Assembly: GCA_030374765.1 (NCBI GenBank)
Contig: JARGXX010000092.1
Location: 1,674,001 to 1,738,000, forward strand
Direction of reading: 5' to 3'
Source: Agarophyton chilense
Lineage: Eukaryota > Rhodophyta > Florideophyceae > Gracilariales > Gracilariaceae
DNA: 64,000 nt
A program made the position numbers and the translations under genes. Numbering within the stretch: the stretch's first letter is position 1; every line of letters begins with the position of its first letter. The notes under the pieces were generated by a model. That model saw only the letters and a program-made list of their open reading frames with translations, ran no database searches and was not told the origin of the DNA. Below, piece by piece: positions 1 through 10,801 of this stretch.

Positions 1-638
1 GCGCAGCAGGTAGAGGAACGTGTTTACTCGATGCCCACTTCAGCGGTTGACGAACAATGGGGACGGTCGATCCGTCCTCAAGTTCCACCTGCTTAAGGCG
101 TGGGCGGATGGCGTCGACAAACCTGTTCGCAGTAGTCACTTCCCAGTATGACAGGCGCGGCCAGCGAGCGGCACACAATAAAAGTTAGTTTAACCACCAT
201 CCGCCCTAGCCTGACGACTAGGTCGATCACACCAACCGTTTTCAACGGGTTGTTATTGGCGTCTGAGACGTCGGGTACCGTTTCAGAACGGATGAGTGAC
301 CGCAATGGCGGGGGTAAAACCGATTCCACAATAAAGTTTGGCCCAGCACCTGTATCCAGGACAGTGAGATATCTCACCATAAACTGCGTATGCAGACCAA
401 GGTCAGCGTAAACCTTGTAGTTACGCTTGGCCATTACCAAGGCCCTATCCGGGATCCGGTTATTTCTAATCCGTATCCACGGTCGACGCAAAACACCCAG
501 GTGTTTAGAGTCCGCGTCTGCGGTGTCCTTCCTTGTCAGGATTTTCACCGGGGAGCGAGGCATCGGCGCCTCGGGCGTCGTCAGCCTCAACTCTGAGGAC
601 GCCTCTCCCGAAGGGGAGACTCCCTCTATTCTTTTCCC
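1..638 (-). pseudogene. pol: pol N-terminus (retropepsin), family A copy A1, partial
   Basis: Pol is read in the -1 frame relative to gag from the slippery site at 632-638. The aspartic protease motif is present as LDTGAGPNFI (near 345-375), with a second conserved block VILGSDYC near 130-150. The frame is broken near 134 by an extra T relative to A2, ending in CRRHPPTP and a stop. The rest of pol lies beyond the left edge. Of the two family A copies, only this one keeps the catalytic Asp of the DTG triad. Confidence 0.8.
632..638 (-). promoter_or_regulatory. -1 programmed ribosomal frameshift site (gag-pol, A1)
   Basis: The minus strand reads GGGAAAA, a canonical X-XXY-YYZ slippery heptamer in the gag frame, two codons before the ancestral gag stop. 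The pol frame is exactly -1. About 12 nt downstream a 6-bp stem (TCTCCC/GGGAGA) closes a four-base CTTC loop. The same arrangement is conserved at 45007-45013 in A2. Confidence 0.65.
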
Positions 639-649
639 TGTACAGGGTC

Positions 650-2737
650 CTAGTCGGGCGAAGGCCCGACTTCCTCGGCAACGAGTGCATGATTCCGTTG
701 CACGGTAGCTACCGCAGGAGCGGGTTGAGATCCACCAGCGTGGTTTGGCGCTGGTGCGGCGCGTGCCGGCTGAGCCAGTTTGTACCGAGAATTCGGAGTG
801 TGAGCCAATGCGTTGGGGAAGTCCGTCTTCGCACGGAGATATGACGTGAGTGGCACGGAGCCCTTCTCCTGCGGGGAGAGGGCTTCGTAATTATCCACCA
901 CTCGCGCCATATCGCGTAGCGATAAAAGGCATTGCGGGGAGGTGTGCCCGCGCTCGTAGCACAAGTGGCACACCAAGGTCACTCCCGCGTTTCGCGGTAC
1001 GGCATTCCGAGCATCGGTGTATCTTCCGGGTTCCCGGTTTCCAACCCATCCAGGGCGCTGACTTTGTGTCATTCTGTTCGAGTACGGCATATGAGGGGCC
1101 GGAGTGCGGCGGTCATTAAGATAAAAGACCTGCCCGTTCTCCGTGTCCCTTGCGGTTGAGTCAACCGAGCCATCCGTCGTAGACGGTAATTCAGTTGTCG
1201 GAATAGATAAACCATCGTGATGGATGACATTCATATTGTCATAACCCTGTTTGGGGATGCCATCCGTCGCAAATGACGGTGAAGAAGAGTCCGACTCAAG
1301 CAGCAATGATTTAGCGGCCTTCGACCGGGTTCCCGGATTGAGTGCACGTAGTGCATCTCCCTCTGTGCGGGCAAACTGTACTAGTTCAAGGTAGTTCACC
1401 TTCGGCTCTTGTTCCCTGTAACGGGCGACAACAGTCTTGATGGCTGGATCCAAGCCATCAATGAACATCGTACAGCGTTCCCCAGCAGGGTATACATTAC
1501 CACAACGGTGGAAAGCCTTATTCAGGCGTACCGAGTAATCTGTCTCGAGCTCGCCGGAGCGTTGTCGAGTGTCTCGCAAAGCCAGTATCGCCGCTTGTAT
1601 CGCGGAGTCGGTTGCGTAGGAACGCAGGAGGTACTGCACGGCCTCGGGCCAGCAGGTCACACCTCCTTCGGAGGCTCGCTACGAGCCCCGAACCGACAAA
1701 TACTGATCTTCAGCGACACCCCGTAGAAAGTAGGGTAGCGCCAAGTAGGCTTGTCCTTCGTTCATTCCGAGTATATCGGCTTCCGCTACAAAGTGGTGTA
1801 GGAAATCCAAGACCAGAATTGGATCATCCCCAGTATACGACTGGTTACGAAGTGAAAGCTGCATCCGCTTGATGCAGTCTTTCACTTTACCCGTGTCACG
1901 CGGTGTCCGACCTAAAGAGGAATCGTCTAGCCGGTAATACCAGTAGGACAGGAGTGTCCTGTACAGAGGGTTGGTGGGCTTCAAGGGTTTGAGGCCCGGA
2001 TGTCGCCGACCCTTGGGGCGTGACCGGATGGCCCCGTAGGTGGCAGAGAAGCGCTTTGAGCGGGAAGAGCGCCCATAAAGATCCTGTGGGTCATCGCTCA
2101 CCGACGAATCGGAACTCTCCGAGTCACTCGGTTTACCGTTCGACTCAGATGATGAGTCTGACGGGTATCCGTGCTTACGGTTAGAATCCCGGTTCCTCCG
2201 GCTCTTCCGGTTCCGCGACTGGGTCTCTCGATGAGAGACAATCGGTCTAGCCGCGTTCGCAGGCGAGGTTAACGTCCTCTCGACCGACTCAAGTCGGCTT
2301 CGGAGACGCTCGAAGCGATTTTCCAGACCTTCTGCGAAGGAAGACGGAGCGCCAAAACACTCGAGTAGTGTATTGACGTCCGACCGCAATACGCAGATAT
2401 CCTCGGCTAACACACTTGGAGGGGGGTTAGCGAGGCTTCCTCGTAAAGAGGTGAACTCCCTCGAGAAGGTATTGTGAGCAGCCCGCAGGGAGCGGAGCTG
2501 CTCTTCCAAGCGTACAATCCGCGCTTGGTCGACCAACCGCAGAGGCGGAGAAACCACCGTTGCGACGGTCGTTCACCCGGAATCGGGCTGCGGGTCTTCA
2601 GTGCCGGTGACAGGTATCTCCGGGGAATCCGGTGTTGGAGCCAGGGCCTGTGGAACATCAGTGCCCCTGGCATCACCGCTTTGGCGGGAACGGCTGCGTG
2701 TTGCAGGAGGCTCCATGCTAGGCGGTTTCCTTGGCAT
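650..2737 (-). pseudogene. gag: gag polyprotein, family A copy A1 (several in-frame stops)
   Basis: Gag is the structural protein that packages retrotransposon RNA. One minus-strand frame runs from an ATG at 2737 (MPRKP...) to 650. It has a coiled-coil-like N-terminal third, a Ser/Asp/Arg-rich middle, a capsid-like region and a CCHC zinc knuckle (CHLCYERGHTSPQC, near 960). In-frame stops are TGA near 2572, TAG at 1679-1681 and TAG at 650. Copy A2 has sense codons at all three places, so these are copy-specific lesions. The 650 stop is CAG to TAG when compared with A2. The start was chosen because A2 has an ATG at the same position, followed by a conserved frame. Confidence 0.8.
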
Positions 2738-2836
2738 TGGTCACACCGTCTCGACGGAAGAATAGAAAGCAAACCGGTGAGACCGGAGAAAACCCGTTAA
2801 ACGGAAAACAACCTCAGAGAGGACACAAGCGGTCTT

Positions 2837-2857
2837 GACTTCTAAGTCGGGAGACCA
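2837..2857 (-). other. Primer binding site, family A copy A1
   Basis: Three bases inside the LTR, the minus strand begins TGGTCTCCCGACTTAGAAG. TGG pairs with the CCA end of a tRNA. I could not assign the tRNA species. The identical site occurs at 47211-47231 in A2. Confidence 0.55.
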
Positions 2858-2860
2858 ATT

Positions 2861-3722
2861 TGTAGGACAATGCCCCCAAGGGGGAAAACCTACGAAGACG
2901 TCCGGATCTTCCTCTCACGAGGTAACCGGCGCGGTAGAGCTCTTCCAGGGATCGGCGCGCAATGCCGGGTGTAAGCCGGAGCCGAACCGTCGCGACGGGC
3001 AGAGGGAGGCTGAAAGAAGCCGAGAATATCTGCCGAAGCGGTGCTTGCGTATCCTCTGAGGAGGCAAAACCCACGAAAGTGGCGAGCACGACAGGTGTCA
3101 GTGCGAGCCGCAAGAACGGGAATTGCCCAATGAAGGGGAGGAAAAGGGAAGGAAAATGGGAACGGAGGCAAGAGGGCGAGGTTGACCACGGGTCGCAAGA
3201 GGGGACTCGGGAATAGCCGGCACTGCCGGGTGTAGCAAACCGTATACACGGGCGGAACCACGAAAGTGGGAATAGATACCCAACACACGAAGGCTGCTTG
3301 AACGTCCAAGGGGGTTGGGAAGCCGTGCACCACGGGAAATCCCTCCGTAACGAGTTGTATATCCGCGCAGGCGGTTCGACCCAGAGCCGAGATCTGGAAG
3401 ACTAAGATCACCCTTCTTGGGGAGACTTTACTGGACCGGCGGCCGCGAGGCCGGCGGCCTAAGTACTGTAGTCACCGTAGAATAGAATAAATAAAGTCTA
3501 TCCTAAATAGCTAAATGTCCGTCTACAAAGGGGCCAATCTGGCGGCCACGTGTCGCGCGGGCGCTGCGGCCACGTGTATGGCACCCGGTCCGGCCGGTGC
3601 ATCACCGGCGTTCCGGCAACGCCGTGAAAACGGATTACTCCTACTCATAACGAGGTTGCACGCCGGAGGCTCCGGAAAAAACTTAAGTCCACAAAAACCT
3701 CCCTGGAGGACGTTGCTCTTCA
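2861..3722 (-). repeat. LTR of family A copy A1
   Basis: On the plus strand it begins TGTAGGACAATG and ends TTGCTCTTCA, so it has TG...CA termini. It is 862 bp and aligns end to end with the two LTRs of A2. It differs from both A2 LTRs at shared positions, for example an extra AATA in the AATAAATAAAG block near 3485, so A1 and A2 descend from different source copies. Confidence 0.92.
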
Positions 3723-4755
3723 AAGAGAAAGGCTCGAAAAGTACGCAGTCAACACTGCTTTTCGCCATTCATCGATATGGTTCTGGTCGTCTTCAGTGCC
3801 ATCAGGTTAGTCCTCAAAACCTATGTCTTTATTCCATCCGTTGTGCTCAAGCTCCTTGCCCTTTTCCAAACCTTGGGAGACCTTCTCTTCTACCTCAATT
3901 TCACCCCCCCGAAACAAACCGAACGGTACCTCATTCTTCTCATTTGAAAAAGGCAAATGATCGGTTATGCTCATAGTTTTAACCTCGCTCCCAGCTTCAT
4001 TCATTCCCTCCTCACTCTTCATATCCCATTTCGCCTCGGAGGCCAACATTGGGGTATTACGCACCATTGTGAGAGTTTTGAAGCTCATCAGGATTGTTGA
4101 AGATTCGGGGGGAAGTGGTGAAATAATTGTGCCTGTCTTGCAGATGTTTAGCGTTTCCACATTCGCACGGGAATAGGAAGAACCTCCACGTCTCCATGTT
4201 GTAGCCATATCTTCATTGACCTTTCCTACGTCGTGCATTTCATTTGTGTTTCTACCACGTTTTCTACATCCTTCTGTTCCACTTCTTTTTGTGCTTTTGT
4301 CCCACTTTGTAACGCAAGGACTGGTGAATCAGCGTACTGGTCTCGACCGGTGGTAGCGTGGTAGAGCGGGTCCTGAGGTTTGAATCCTTGACAGCGGCAC
4401 TCCCAGAGTACTTGATTCAATGGGATGGCGTTTACTGCGTATTTTTACACGTTGAAGCTACCGAAACGATGGCTTGAAGACCAGCTGGTGGAACTAATGT
4501 ACCAAAGGCGGTAATTTAGTATCCTAACTGTGCCTACCTTACTCTAAGGGGGAAGCGTCACTCGAGCCAAGTAAATAGTACTGGCGAGGCGCTGCGATCT
4601 CCCTGGCACTGTAATGCTAATCTATTACACTAATTAAAAAATAATAATAATCTACATGAGTCCAGCTAAGGTCGGCTAGTCTACGTGGCGTCTGTAAGAT
4701 CCCTCAGGGCCCGGTGGCTTACAGGGCTCAACCGTAATCGTTGCCCCTTCAGACA
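3723..4755 (-). mobile_element. Family B chromovirus remnant (LTR plus start of internal region)
   Basis: Bases about 4309-4755 are the reverse complement, with scattered differences, of 56173-56620 of the family B element at the right of the window. The LTR is 4413-4755 (minus-strand start TGTCTGAAGG, end AATCA) and the primer-binding side is 4404-4412. From there to 3723 is presumably the beginning of its gag, but the reading frames (for example 4238-3807, minus) are too decayed to confirm. It is cut at 3723, where family A copy A1 begins, so A1 probably inserted into it. Confidence 0.6.
4413..4755 (-). repeat. LTR of family B (remnant copy)
   Basis: About 343 bp matching the family B LTR at 56173-56519. 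The match includes the AT-rich block (4622-4655), the CCCTGGCAC block near 4600 and the GCGTCACTCGAGCCAAGTAAAT block near 4555. Confidence 0.65.
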
Positions 4756-6051
4756 CTTCTCCTACTTCTGCTGTCTCAATCAGTCCCTCGCTCACATCTC
4801 CTACTACTTCAGATGCATCACGGTCTTGTTCTTTATCGTGGAGAGGATGACGTTTACCGCCGTACGTGATATCGCTTTCTATCAGACGAGTATTGGATAT
4901 GGGTACAATAGCAGGACTGGATTTTCTGTAATAATCGAATTTGTGCGTTTTCGGGATACCTAAAGCATTATTTCCAAACCCAAAAACTCAGAGAATGGCA
5001 GGTTTTTCTTAGATAAGCACTTCTTCTGTAGAGAATCCCAGTCCATTAAGTCTTCCGGCAGTCTTCACTCCTTCCAATCCTTCAACATGCCGTGTCGGGG
5101 TGCCATAGAGCTCATAATTGTGTCACAACGCTTGCTAATGTCAATCTTGCCGAAATGGGAAGGGGAATGGTTATGCTGGAAGTCTACGACCCCATCCCAC
5201 ATAGTACCATATCGAAAAAGATTGAAGTTTGTGTTTGACGGAAGTCATGTAAGTGACTTATGACTCGCGCACCGAAGCCGACCAGTCAGATTTTGGTCCT
5301 TGAGCTTGATCTGTCTCCGCCCTATCTTGTATTGATGCGGCCCATATAAATACCCTTCTCTTTTTGCGATGGATTCAAACATGTCAAAGACATCATTAAC
5401 TTTGCCTTTGAAGATGAGCTCATCTGTACGCACATGTGTGGCCGAAAGAGGCAACGACACACTGTTCGGATCCCTAATACAGTTCTTTAGGTTTTCAAAC
5501 TCCGGTTTATGTCAGCGCTTGCTTCAGTCTTCTCTCTTTACACTTCCTGCACCATTCATACCACTTCAGGCATGGTTCTTTGTGATCCAAATCGCATCCA
5601 GACATGCATCAGCATCGGAAATATGGATCAAGCACATCGAGATGCGTTGTAGATTGCCATCAATCAGTACTTAATATTTGGAACTTGGGATGCAAGACAG
5701 GCCAGCATTGAGACTTCACAATTTTTTTTTGAAGTCTTTTCTTAATATTTTTTTCGCTCCGTGGATGCGTTCATTGCGTTTAAGGTATCATTCCGGCTCA
5801 TGTTCAGAATCCATAAGTCTGCTTTCTCTCTATAGTCAATAGACATCTCCCAAATGTCAGGCAAACACTTGAAAATTGCATTCTCTTCGTGTTTTGCTCT
5901 TTACGGGCATTGCCCTCCTTGTGCGCCTTGCCTTCCTTGCGGTCCAGTCGCCGTGGTGGCAAAGTAGCCCGGGTTCTGCGCTCCTTCCACTACCTTACTG
6001 CTGACGAAGAGTAACTCGGGTTCCTAGGGTGAGTTTCAACATCCCTGGTTC
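4756..6051. other. No recognisable gene; degenerate sequence
   Basis: Only short broken frames. The longest plausible one is minus 5460-5245 (MSLPLSATHVRTDEL...), which continues open upstream with Cys and Lys-rich sequence but matches no family I recognise. It probably belongs to a decayed transposon. Confidence 0.4.
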
Positions 6052-6056
6052 CTGCA

Positions 6057-6978
6057 TGTAGTGCAACGCCAAGGGCGGCGGAAACACACGAAGATGTACG
6101 AGTCTTCCTCCAAGGAGGGTAGCACGGCGACGGAGCCTCTCCGGAGTGAACACGACTAAGTCGGGGTGTAAGGCCGAGGTTCACCGGCACGCCAAGCGGG
6201 GAGAGTGCGGGATGCTAGAAGGGAGCAGACCAGGTATGAGCTGTATTCCACGGGAGTGGGCAAGTCTCGAGATCGAGTAATGCACCCACAGGAGTGGCGG
6301 TAAACACGGTAAGCCGGCGCGCGGCACACGCGCGAGCGGCACGAATAACCAACCACAAAGCAAAAGGGGGAGCTACCACGAGAGTGGGTAAGCGATAAAG
6401 GGGGGACCACCCAGTGGGAGCGATCGGGGGCATGGGCCACGAGAGCCAAAAGAAATATGTAGCAAACCCAATACTGGGGCGAGAACACGGCAGTGGTATG
6501 AAAGATATACACGCTAACAGCGGTGAGTCTCCTGTTGACGCAGGGTGGATAAGTCTACCGTTAGTAACGCGGCTTCACCTCCGTAGAGTGTGGAAGACTC
6601 GCGAAAGCGGAAAAAGACTTAGAGCCAAGAACCCTGGTTGGGGAGGTTTACTGAGTGTCAGGGCGAGATCGCCCTGGCACTATATAGTGTAGATTACTGT
6701 AAAGAGCTCCCTAACCTAGTGTAATAAAGCTAAATAAATAGAGAAATATCCAGCTATGCTGTGCCAACCTGTCCTGGGCCACCCGTGGTACACGTGGGTA
6801 AGTCACACCCGAATCGGGGTTACGGCGCACGGCCGCCGGTGCACTTCGCGTACAACGCGTATACACCTAGCTACGCCAGCCCGCTAGTAGCGGTATTACT
6901 CAAAGATCTCACAAGTATCGCCCGAGGCGGAAAAACAACCAAGTCCTGGAAAACGGCCCTCACGAGGGTTGCACTTGA
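6057..6978 (-). mobile_element. Solo LTR, family A-related
   Basis: It begins TGTAGTGCAACGCC and ends GTTGCACTTGA (terminal CA changed to GA), 922 bp. It is flanked by a perfect 5-bp duplication CTGCA at 6052-6056 and 6979-6983. It shares the block order of family A LTRs: a start of the TGTAG-x-xCAA-x-GC type, GGTGTAAGGCCGAGG near 6156, and ATGTAGCAAACCC near 6457. It is most simply the product of LTR-LTR recombination of a full element. The strand follows the convention used for A1 and A2. Confidence 0.8.
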
Positions 6979-6984
6979 CTGCAT

Positions 6985-7526
6985 TCATGAGAAATGAATT
7001 TTTATCCTCGAAATTTTTCTTTTATTTTCTCCTTGTGCCAAAGTGCTCTCGTTCATCTTCATATCGGACCGTTCCAAGACACTGCCACATACCTTCTTCG
7101 ATCTGATCTTCGCTCCATTCCGTCTGGGATTCGTGTCAAACCTATGACGTAGCCTATACTCATGTACCATTCTTTTGGATATATTGAAAGTAATATGAAA
7201 CTTTGCCACGACAAGAATGTGAACGATCCTGCTTCTCATAAACATTTATCTGTACCGTTCTGATAATTTAGCGCTACCTTAGTTGCGTACATCATTCTCG
7301 GCGCGCAAATCCGGTCAGAAGCAAACCTCAGTGCCCATAATTTAACATAATAGCAACATCCATAGCTTTCTTTCTTCCAATGGTACTTTTTTACATCTAA
7401 AATGTTTTTCTTTCTTGATTTTACTGCTTTGAATTTGAAATTAAATATCCCATGGTCAGAAACCATTGGATAAAACTTCATTTCATTACCAGGACTTTTT
7501 CTGCGAGGCCTGTTCCCAAAGTACAC
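6985..7526 (-). pseudogene. Unidentified degenerate coding remnant (possible transposase)
   Basis: Two overlapping minus-strand frames, 7526-7236 and 7245-6985, read through protein-like sequence with conserved-looking aromatic and Cys residues (KKYHWKKESYGCCYYVKLW and NPRRNGAKIRSKK). They are separated by one frameshift. I do not recognise the family. The solo LTR at 6057-6978 sits immediately downstream, so it may have landed in the same gene. Confidence 0.25.
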
Positions 7527-9581
7527 ATTACGTCTCTCTTTAAATGAATTGAAAACACATTTAAATATCTTTTCTCAACCCAACCATTCTATTATTGACT
7601 CAAAATATTCAATGAAACAGTCATTAATTGGATATTATTCCTAAATTTAAACAAATTCAACTGGAAGAAACATTAAAAGAGTTTTTATACGATACTTAAC
7701 CGCATCTTTTTCGAATTTTGGATTCTTAACATCGAATTGGTTTCCATTTCTACTTATACAAGTATTAGTATCACAAAAGAAGATACATACGCTTTTTGTA
7801 GCTTTCTTTATATCGACCTGAACGTAATAGGTCTTCATGAAGGTGAACTACTGGTTTTGAGCTCTAAGCAAATAAATGGCTTCAGTTCTTTGTTTTCTGC
7901 CTTTAGTATTGCATTTTTATAAATTTTGAATAATTTTCAACGGCATTGTCAAAATGTTTTAGCGTTTGATGCGCATATTTTTCTACGAATGTTGTGAAAG
8001 TACTTTAAAACTAGTTTATATTTGATAGTTTTCTTCATTTTTAAGATATTAATCAATGAGATCTTTTTCAAAGTGTAAGAAGATAAATTAAATGCATCAA
8101 CGGAAGATTTTTGAAAAGAGGACCTTTTGAGTTTTTTTTTGAAAAGAAGATCCCATAATGCTTTGAATGATGGATTTGGGGAAGGTGGCAATGGGTTATC
8201 GGAGGTGAAAGAGATGAAGACGAGAATTTTCATCAAAAGTTTAGGCGCCAAAATATTCGAATTTTGGCTGGACTCAGCGCATGGTGCACACTGGCGCATA
8301 TGCTTTACTTGGCGCGAGACTACTCGTGGGTTGGGAGTTTGAAATAGGAACTAAAGAGGATTGGCGCAGAAGGGTGGGGAAACGTTCATTCTGCGCTCGG
8401 TGAGTGGGGTAACCTTTTGTTGTTGGTGAAAGTTTAGTGATTCTGCTACGTGTTGTACGTCGTGTATATTCCCCCTTCGTCGATGAGTTTGGTTTCTCGG
8501 CAAGGGGGCGCGGTCCTCCCGGCGCTTCCATGCGTAGCACCATGGCCACCACAGTGAGAAGAAAGCACTCGCGTGCTAGGCTCGAGATGGTAAGTTACCA
8601 CACAATACCGACACAATACTGATTTGTTCTCTCTCGTGCGTTGGAAGCAACACGCTTTTATTGCAGCGCGTCAAACATGCAAGCGCCAAAGCATATATTT
8701 CGCAGCGTAAAACGTGCAGTTAAACCGTATTAATCACCGATTCTCGGTTCGAGATTGAACAGCTCGTGTTGCGGCCATGTTCTGGTGGCAGCACCAACGC
8801 ATGGTGGCTGCCATTATTCTTTTTATATATAAACGAGTATTTGAAGCGTGGGAGTGGCGCATTTGCGCCAGCGTTGGGGCCGCATGTGCGGTTTGTGCGT
8901 CAAGTGTCAAAAGGTGCAGCAGTTGCTGAGATCATGGACACGGGTGGTTGCGTTCTCCCTCAGTAGCGATATCTTAGCGCTTGTCCAAACGGAGTGCGGC
9001 AGTTATGGGAGGCTGGAGGTAGTGGAATGCACCCGCGACAACATGTTGGTCTGCGCGCCACTCTGCGTGGTCACGAGCCACTTTGCCACACAGAAACCAC
9101 AGCTATGTCAAGGACAACACGCGCTCCCTTTTGGCGAGAGCGCGCCGCTATTGACGCAAACAGCGGAGCGTTTAAAGTGGCTACGCGCTGTTTGGCCTTT
9201 TTCTCAGCGCGACGCCAACTTGGGGTGGCAGTATGGCGCTCTCACTTCGGGTGGAAGAACAAGGCGCGGAGCGGGGCGGGAGCTACAAGTGAGGGCGATA
9301 TGCAGGGCTGACTCGTACGCAATTGGAACAGGAACGGGAAAGAGCGAGCGCGGTGGAAACAATTAGTCAACAGTCGTTCCGCGCGTCTTTCATGTAAAAC
9401 GGTTGGAGCAACGACGCTAGACACACGCCAGACACACAACGCACAAAAGCGAGATATCGATATGCGGAAACACAGACCCATGTCTTTTTTATTTGTATCG
9501 CTCTCAATTCCGCTCGCACGCGCGCGGCTCGTAAACGAATACCGAATAAACGCGGCGCGCGTCTTTTTTATGCGCGCACTT
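7527..9581. other. No supported gene; AT-rich to GC-rich transition
   Basis: From 7527 to about 8300 the sequence is AT-rich with short minus-strand frames only. From about 8300 the GC content rises towards the gene island. A TATATATAAA run at 8823-8832 and a CATAAAAG box at 9642-9649 are the only promoter-like signals seen; the latter lies about 55 bases upstream of the next ATG. Confidence 0.4.
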
Positions 9582-9630
9582 GTCGTCGTCGTCGTCGTTG
9601 TCGTTGTCGTCGTCGTCATCGTCGTCGCCG
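9582..9630. repeat. (GTC)n trinucleotide repeat
   Basis: Imperfect GTC/GTT run, upstream of the gene starting at 9705. Confidence 0.7.
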
Positions 9631-9704
9631 CCGCGCGTGCGCATAAAAGCGCCCCGATGCGGCGCAGCCGCGGGCGGTGAGAGTGTCCCGGTGCGCGCGT
9701 CGTC

Positions 9705-10757
9705 ATGGCGTCACAGCGGCCAAGTGCCCACCCCGACGATCTTCTCCCCAAGCAGTACACGCCGCGCGCGTCACGCGCTTCGCGCGCCTCCGCCTCTTCT
9801 TCCTCCTCCTCCTCCTCCGCCCCCGCCCCCGCCTCCTCCGCCTCCGCCTCCGCCTCCGCCTCCGTCCCCGCTTCTGGCTCCGCGGCCGACGCGCTGCCGC
9901 CGGACCGCGCGCGCGCTCCGCCGCGGCCGCCGCCGCGAGCGCGCGGCGCGCCGCCGTTGCTACCGCCGCCGCAGTCGAGCGCAGCGGGTGCGTCGTCGTC
10001 GCGGCAGTTCCGTCGGTCGCGCACACACGCGTTGGACAGCCCAATGCTGCGCGTGCCGCGCGTCAAGGCGTTGACCAAGGAGCAGTGGGCAAAGCAATCG
10101 GAGCACTTTGAGAAGCAGTTCGAGGCGCTAAAGCGCAGCGGCATCGACATCACGTCGCTGGTGCACGCCACGGCCAGCGCGGCCGCCGCCGGCATGTCGC
10201 GCGTTCCCACCACGCCGCCGCTACCGCCGCCCTCCCCTCCGCCGCCGCCGCCGCCGGCTCCAGCGCCGGCCCCGCCGGCGGCGAGGACGCGCGCGCCCGT
10301 CAAGCGCACGGGCAGGACGGCGGCCACGGCGCGTTTGCGGCCGTCGTCGACCGTGACGCGCGCACGCGCGTCTGTTGCGCGCGCGCACGAGGAGTTGCAC
10401 GACAACGGCGAGGGCTCGGCGCACGCGGCCGTGCTGAGCGCGGCGGCGGCGCGGCGACACGCCGTGGAGGAGGGTCGCATTGGCACGTACTGGCGGCCGC
10501 CGGGTGGACGCCCCATCCCCGTGCTGCGCGGCATTCCGGCCGCCACGCAGTGCAGTCTGTCCGGCGCGCCCGCGGCGCCGGCGTCGTCTTCGTCTTCGTC
10601 GGCGTCGGCGGCGGCGTCGGCGGCGGCGGTGGCGGCGGCTGTGGCGGCGGCAAAGGCAAAGGCGGCGGCGGTGGCGGCGGCAAAGGCAAAGGCAACGGCG
10701 GCGTCGAAGCGGGCGGCGTCGCGCGGCAGGGAGGCGCGGGGCGGCAAGCGGCCGTAG
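9705..10757 (+). CDS. Ala/Ser/Pro-rich basic protein of unknown function
   Basis: 350 residues, no introns. The N-terminal 110 residues are Ser, Ala and Pro-rich and disordered. Residues about 111-165 form the only ordered, mixed-composition block (RVPRVKALTKEQWAKQSEHF and following), which looks like one or two amphipathic helices. A Pro-run follows at about 168-195, then a second moderately complex stretch with YWRPPGGRPIPVLRG near 262-276. The C-terminus (about 290-350) is an Ala/Lys repeat resembling histone H1 tails. I do not recognise a family. The reading frame is favoured over the equally open antisense frame because it holds the complex block and has a CATAAAAG box upstream. Its stop lies 44 bases from that of the convergent gene. 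Confidence 0.6.
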   Translation: MASQRPSAHPDDLLPKQYTPRASRASRASASSSSSSSSAPAPASSASASASASVPASGSAADALPPDRARAPPRPPPRARGAPPLLPPPQSSAAGASSSRQFRRSRTHALDSPMLRVPRVKALTKEQWAKQSEHFEKQFEALKRSGIDITSLVHATASAAAAGMSRVPTTPPLPPPSPPPPPPPAPAPAPPAARTRAPVKRTGRTAATARLRPSSTVTRARASVARAHEELHDNGEGSAHAAVLSAAAARRHAVEEGRIGTYWRPPGGRPIPVLRGIPAATQCSLSGAPAAPASSSSSSASAAASAAAVAAAVAAAKAKAAAVAAAKAKATAASKRAASRGREARGGKRP

Positions 10758-10801
10758 CGGAGACGAGAGTGGTGGGTTTTATTGTAGCAAGTGGGCGCCA
10801 A

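Larger units (their letters stand above)
1..3722 (-). mobile_element. Ty3/gypsy chromovirus family A, copy A1 (left-truncated)
   Basis: The block from 1 to 3722 closely matches 44374-48095, which is the 5' end of the complete copy A2. On the minus strand the order is LTR (2861-3722), primer binding site, gag, protease, and the element then runs off the left edge. Bases 3723-3727 (aagag) would be the target-site duplication, but the partner lies outside the window. The copy is broken: gag has several in-frame stops and the protease frame has a one-base insertion. It keeps a better protease active-site motif (DTGA) than A2. Confidence 0.9.

Noticed and set aside
3807..4238. 143-codon minus-strand frame as a host gene
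   Set aside because: It sits between a family B LTR and a chromovirus LTR, where gag of family B should be; composition is unremarkable and no domain is seen.
4360..4412. GGTTTGAATCC resembling a tRNA T-loop
   Set aside because: It lies in the family B leader next to the LTR and matches 56530-56580; a cloverleaf cannot be drawn around it.
8541..8718. Small spliced gene: ATG at 8541 in strong context, GTAAGT at 8588, possible acceptor before CGCGTCAAACATG
   Set aside because: It would encode only about 34 basic residues with no recognisable family (not ribosomal L41); splice sites this weakly supported are common by chance.
9242..10801. 519-codon minus-strand open frame with trinucleotide-repeat-like composition
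   Set aside because: It is the antisense shadow of the plus-strand gene at 9705-10757 in very GC-rich DNA; it is mostly Ala, Gly and Arg runs and lacks any complex block.
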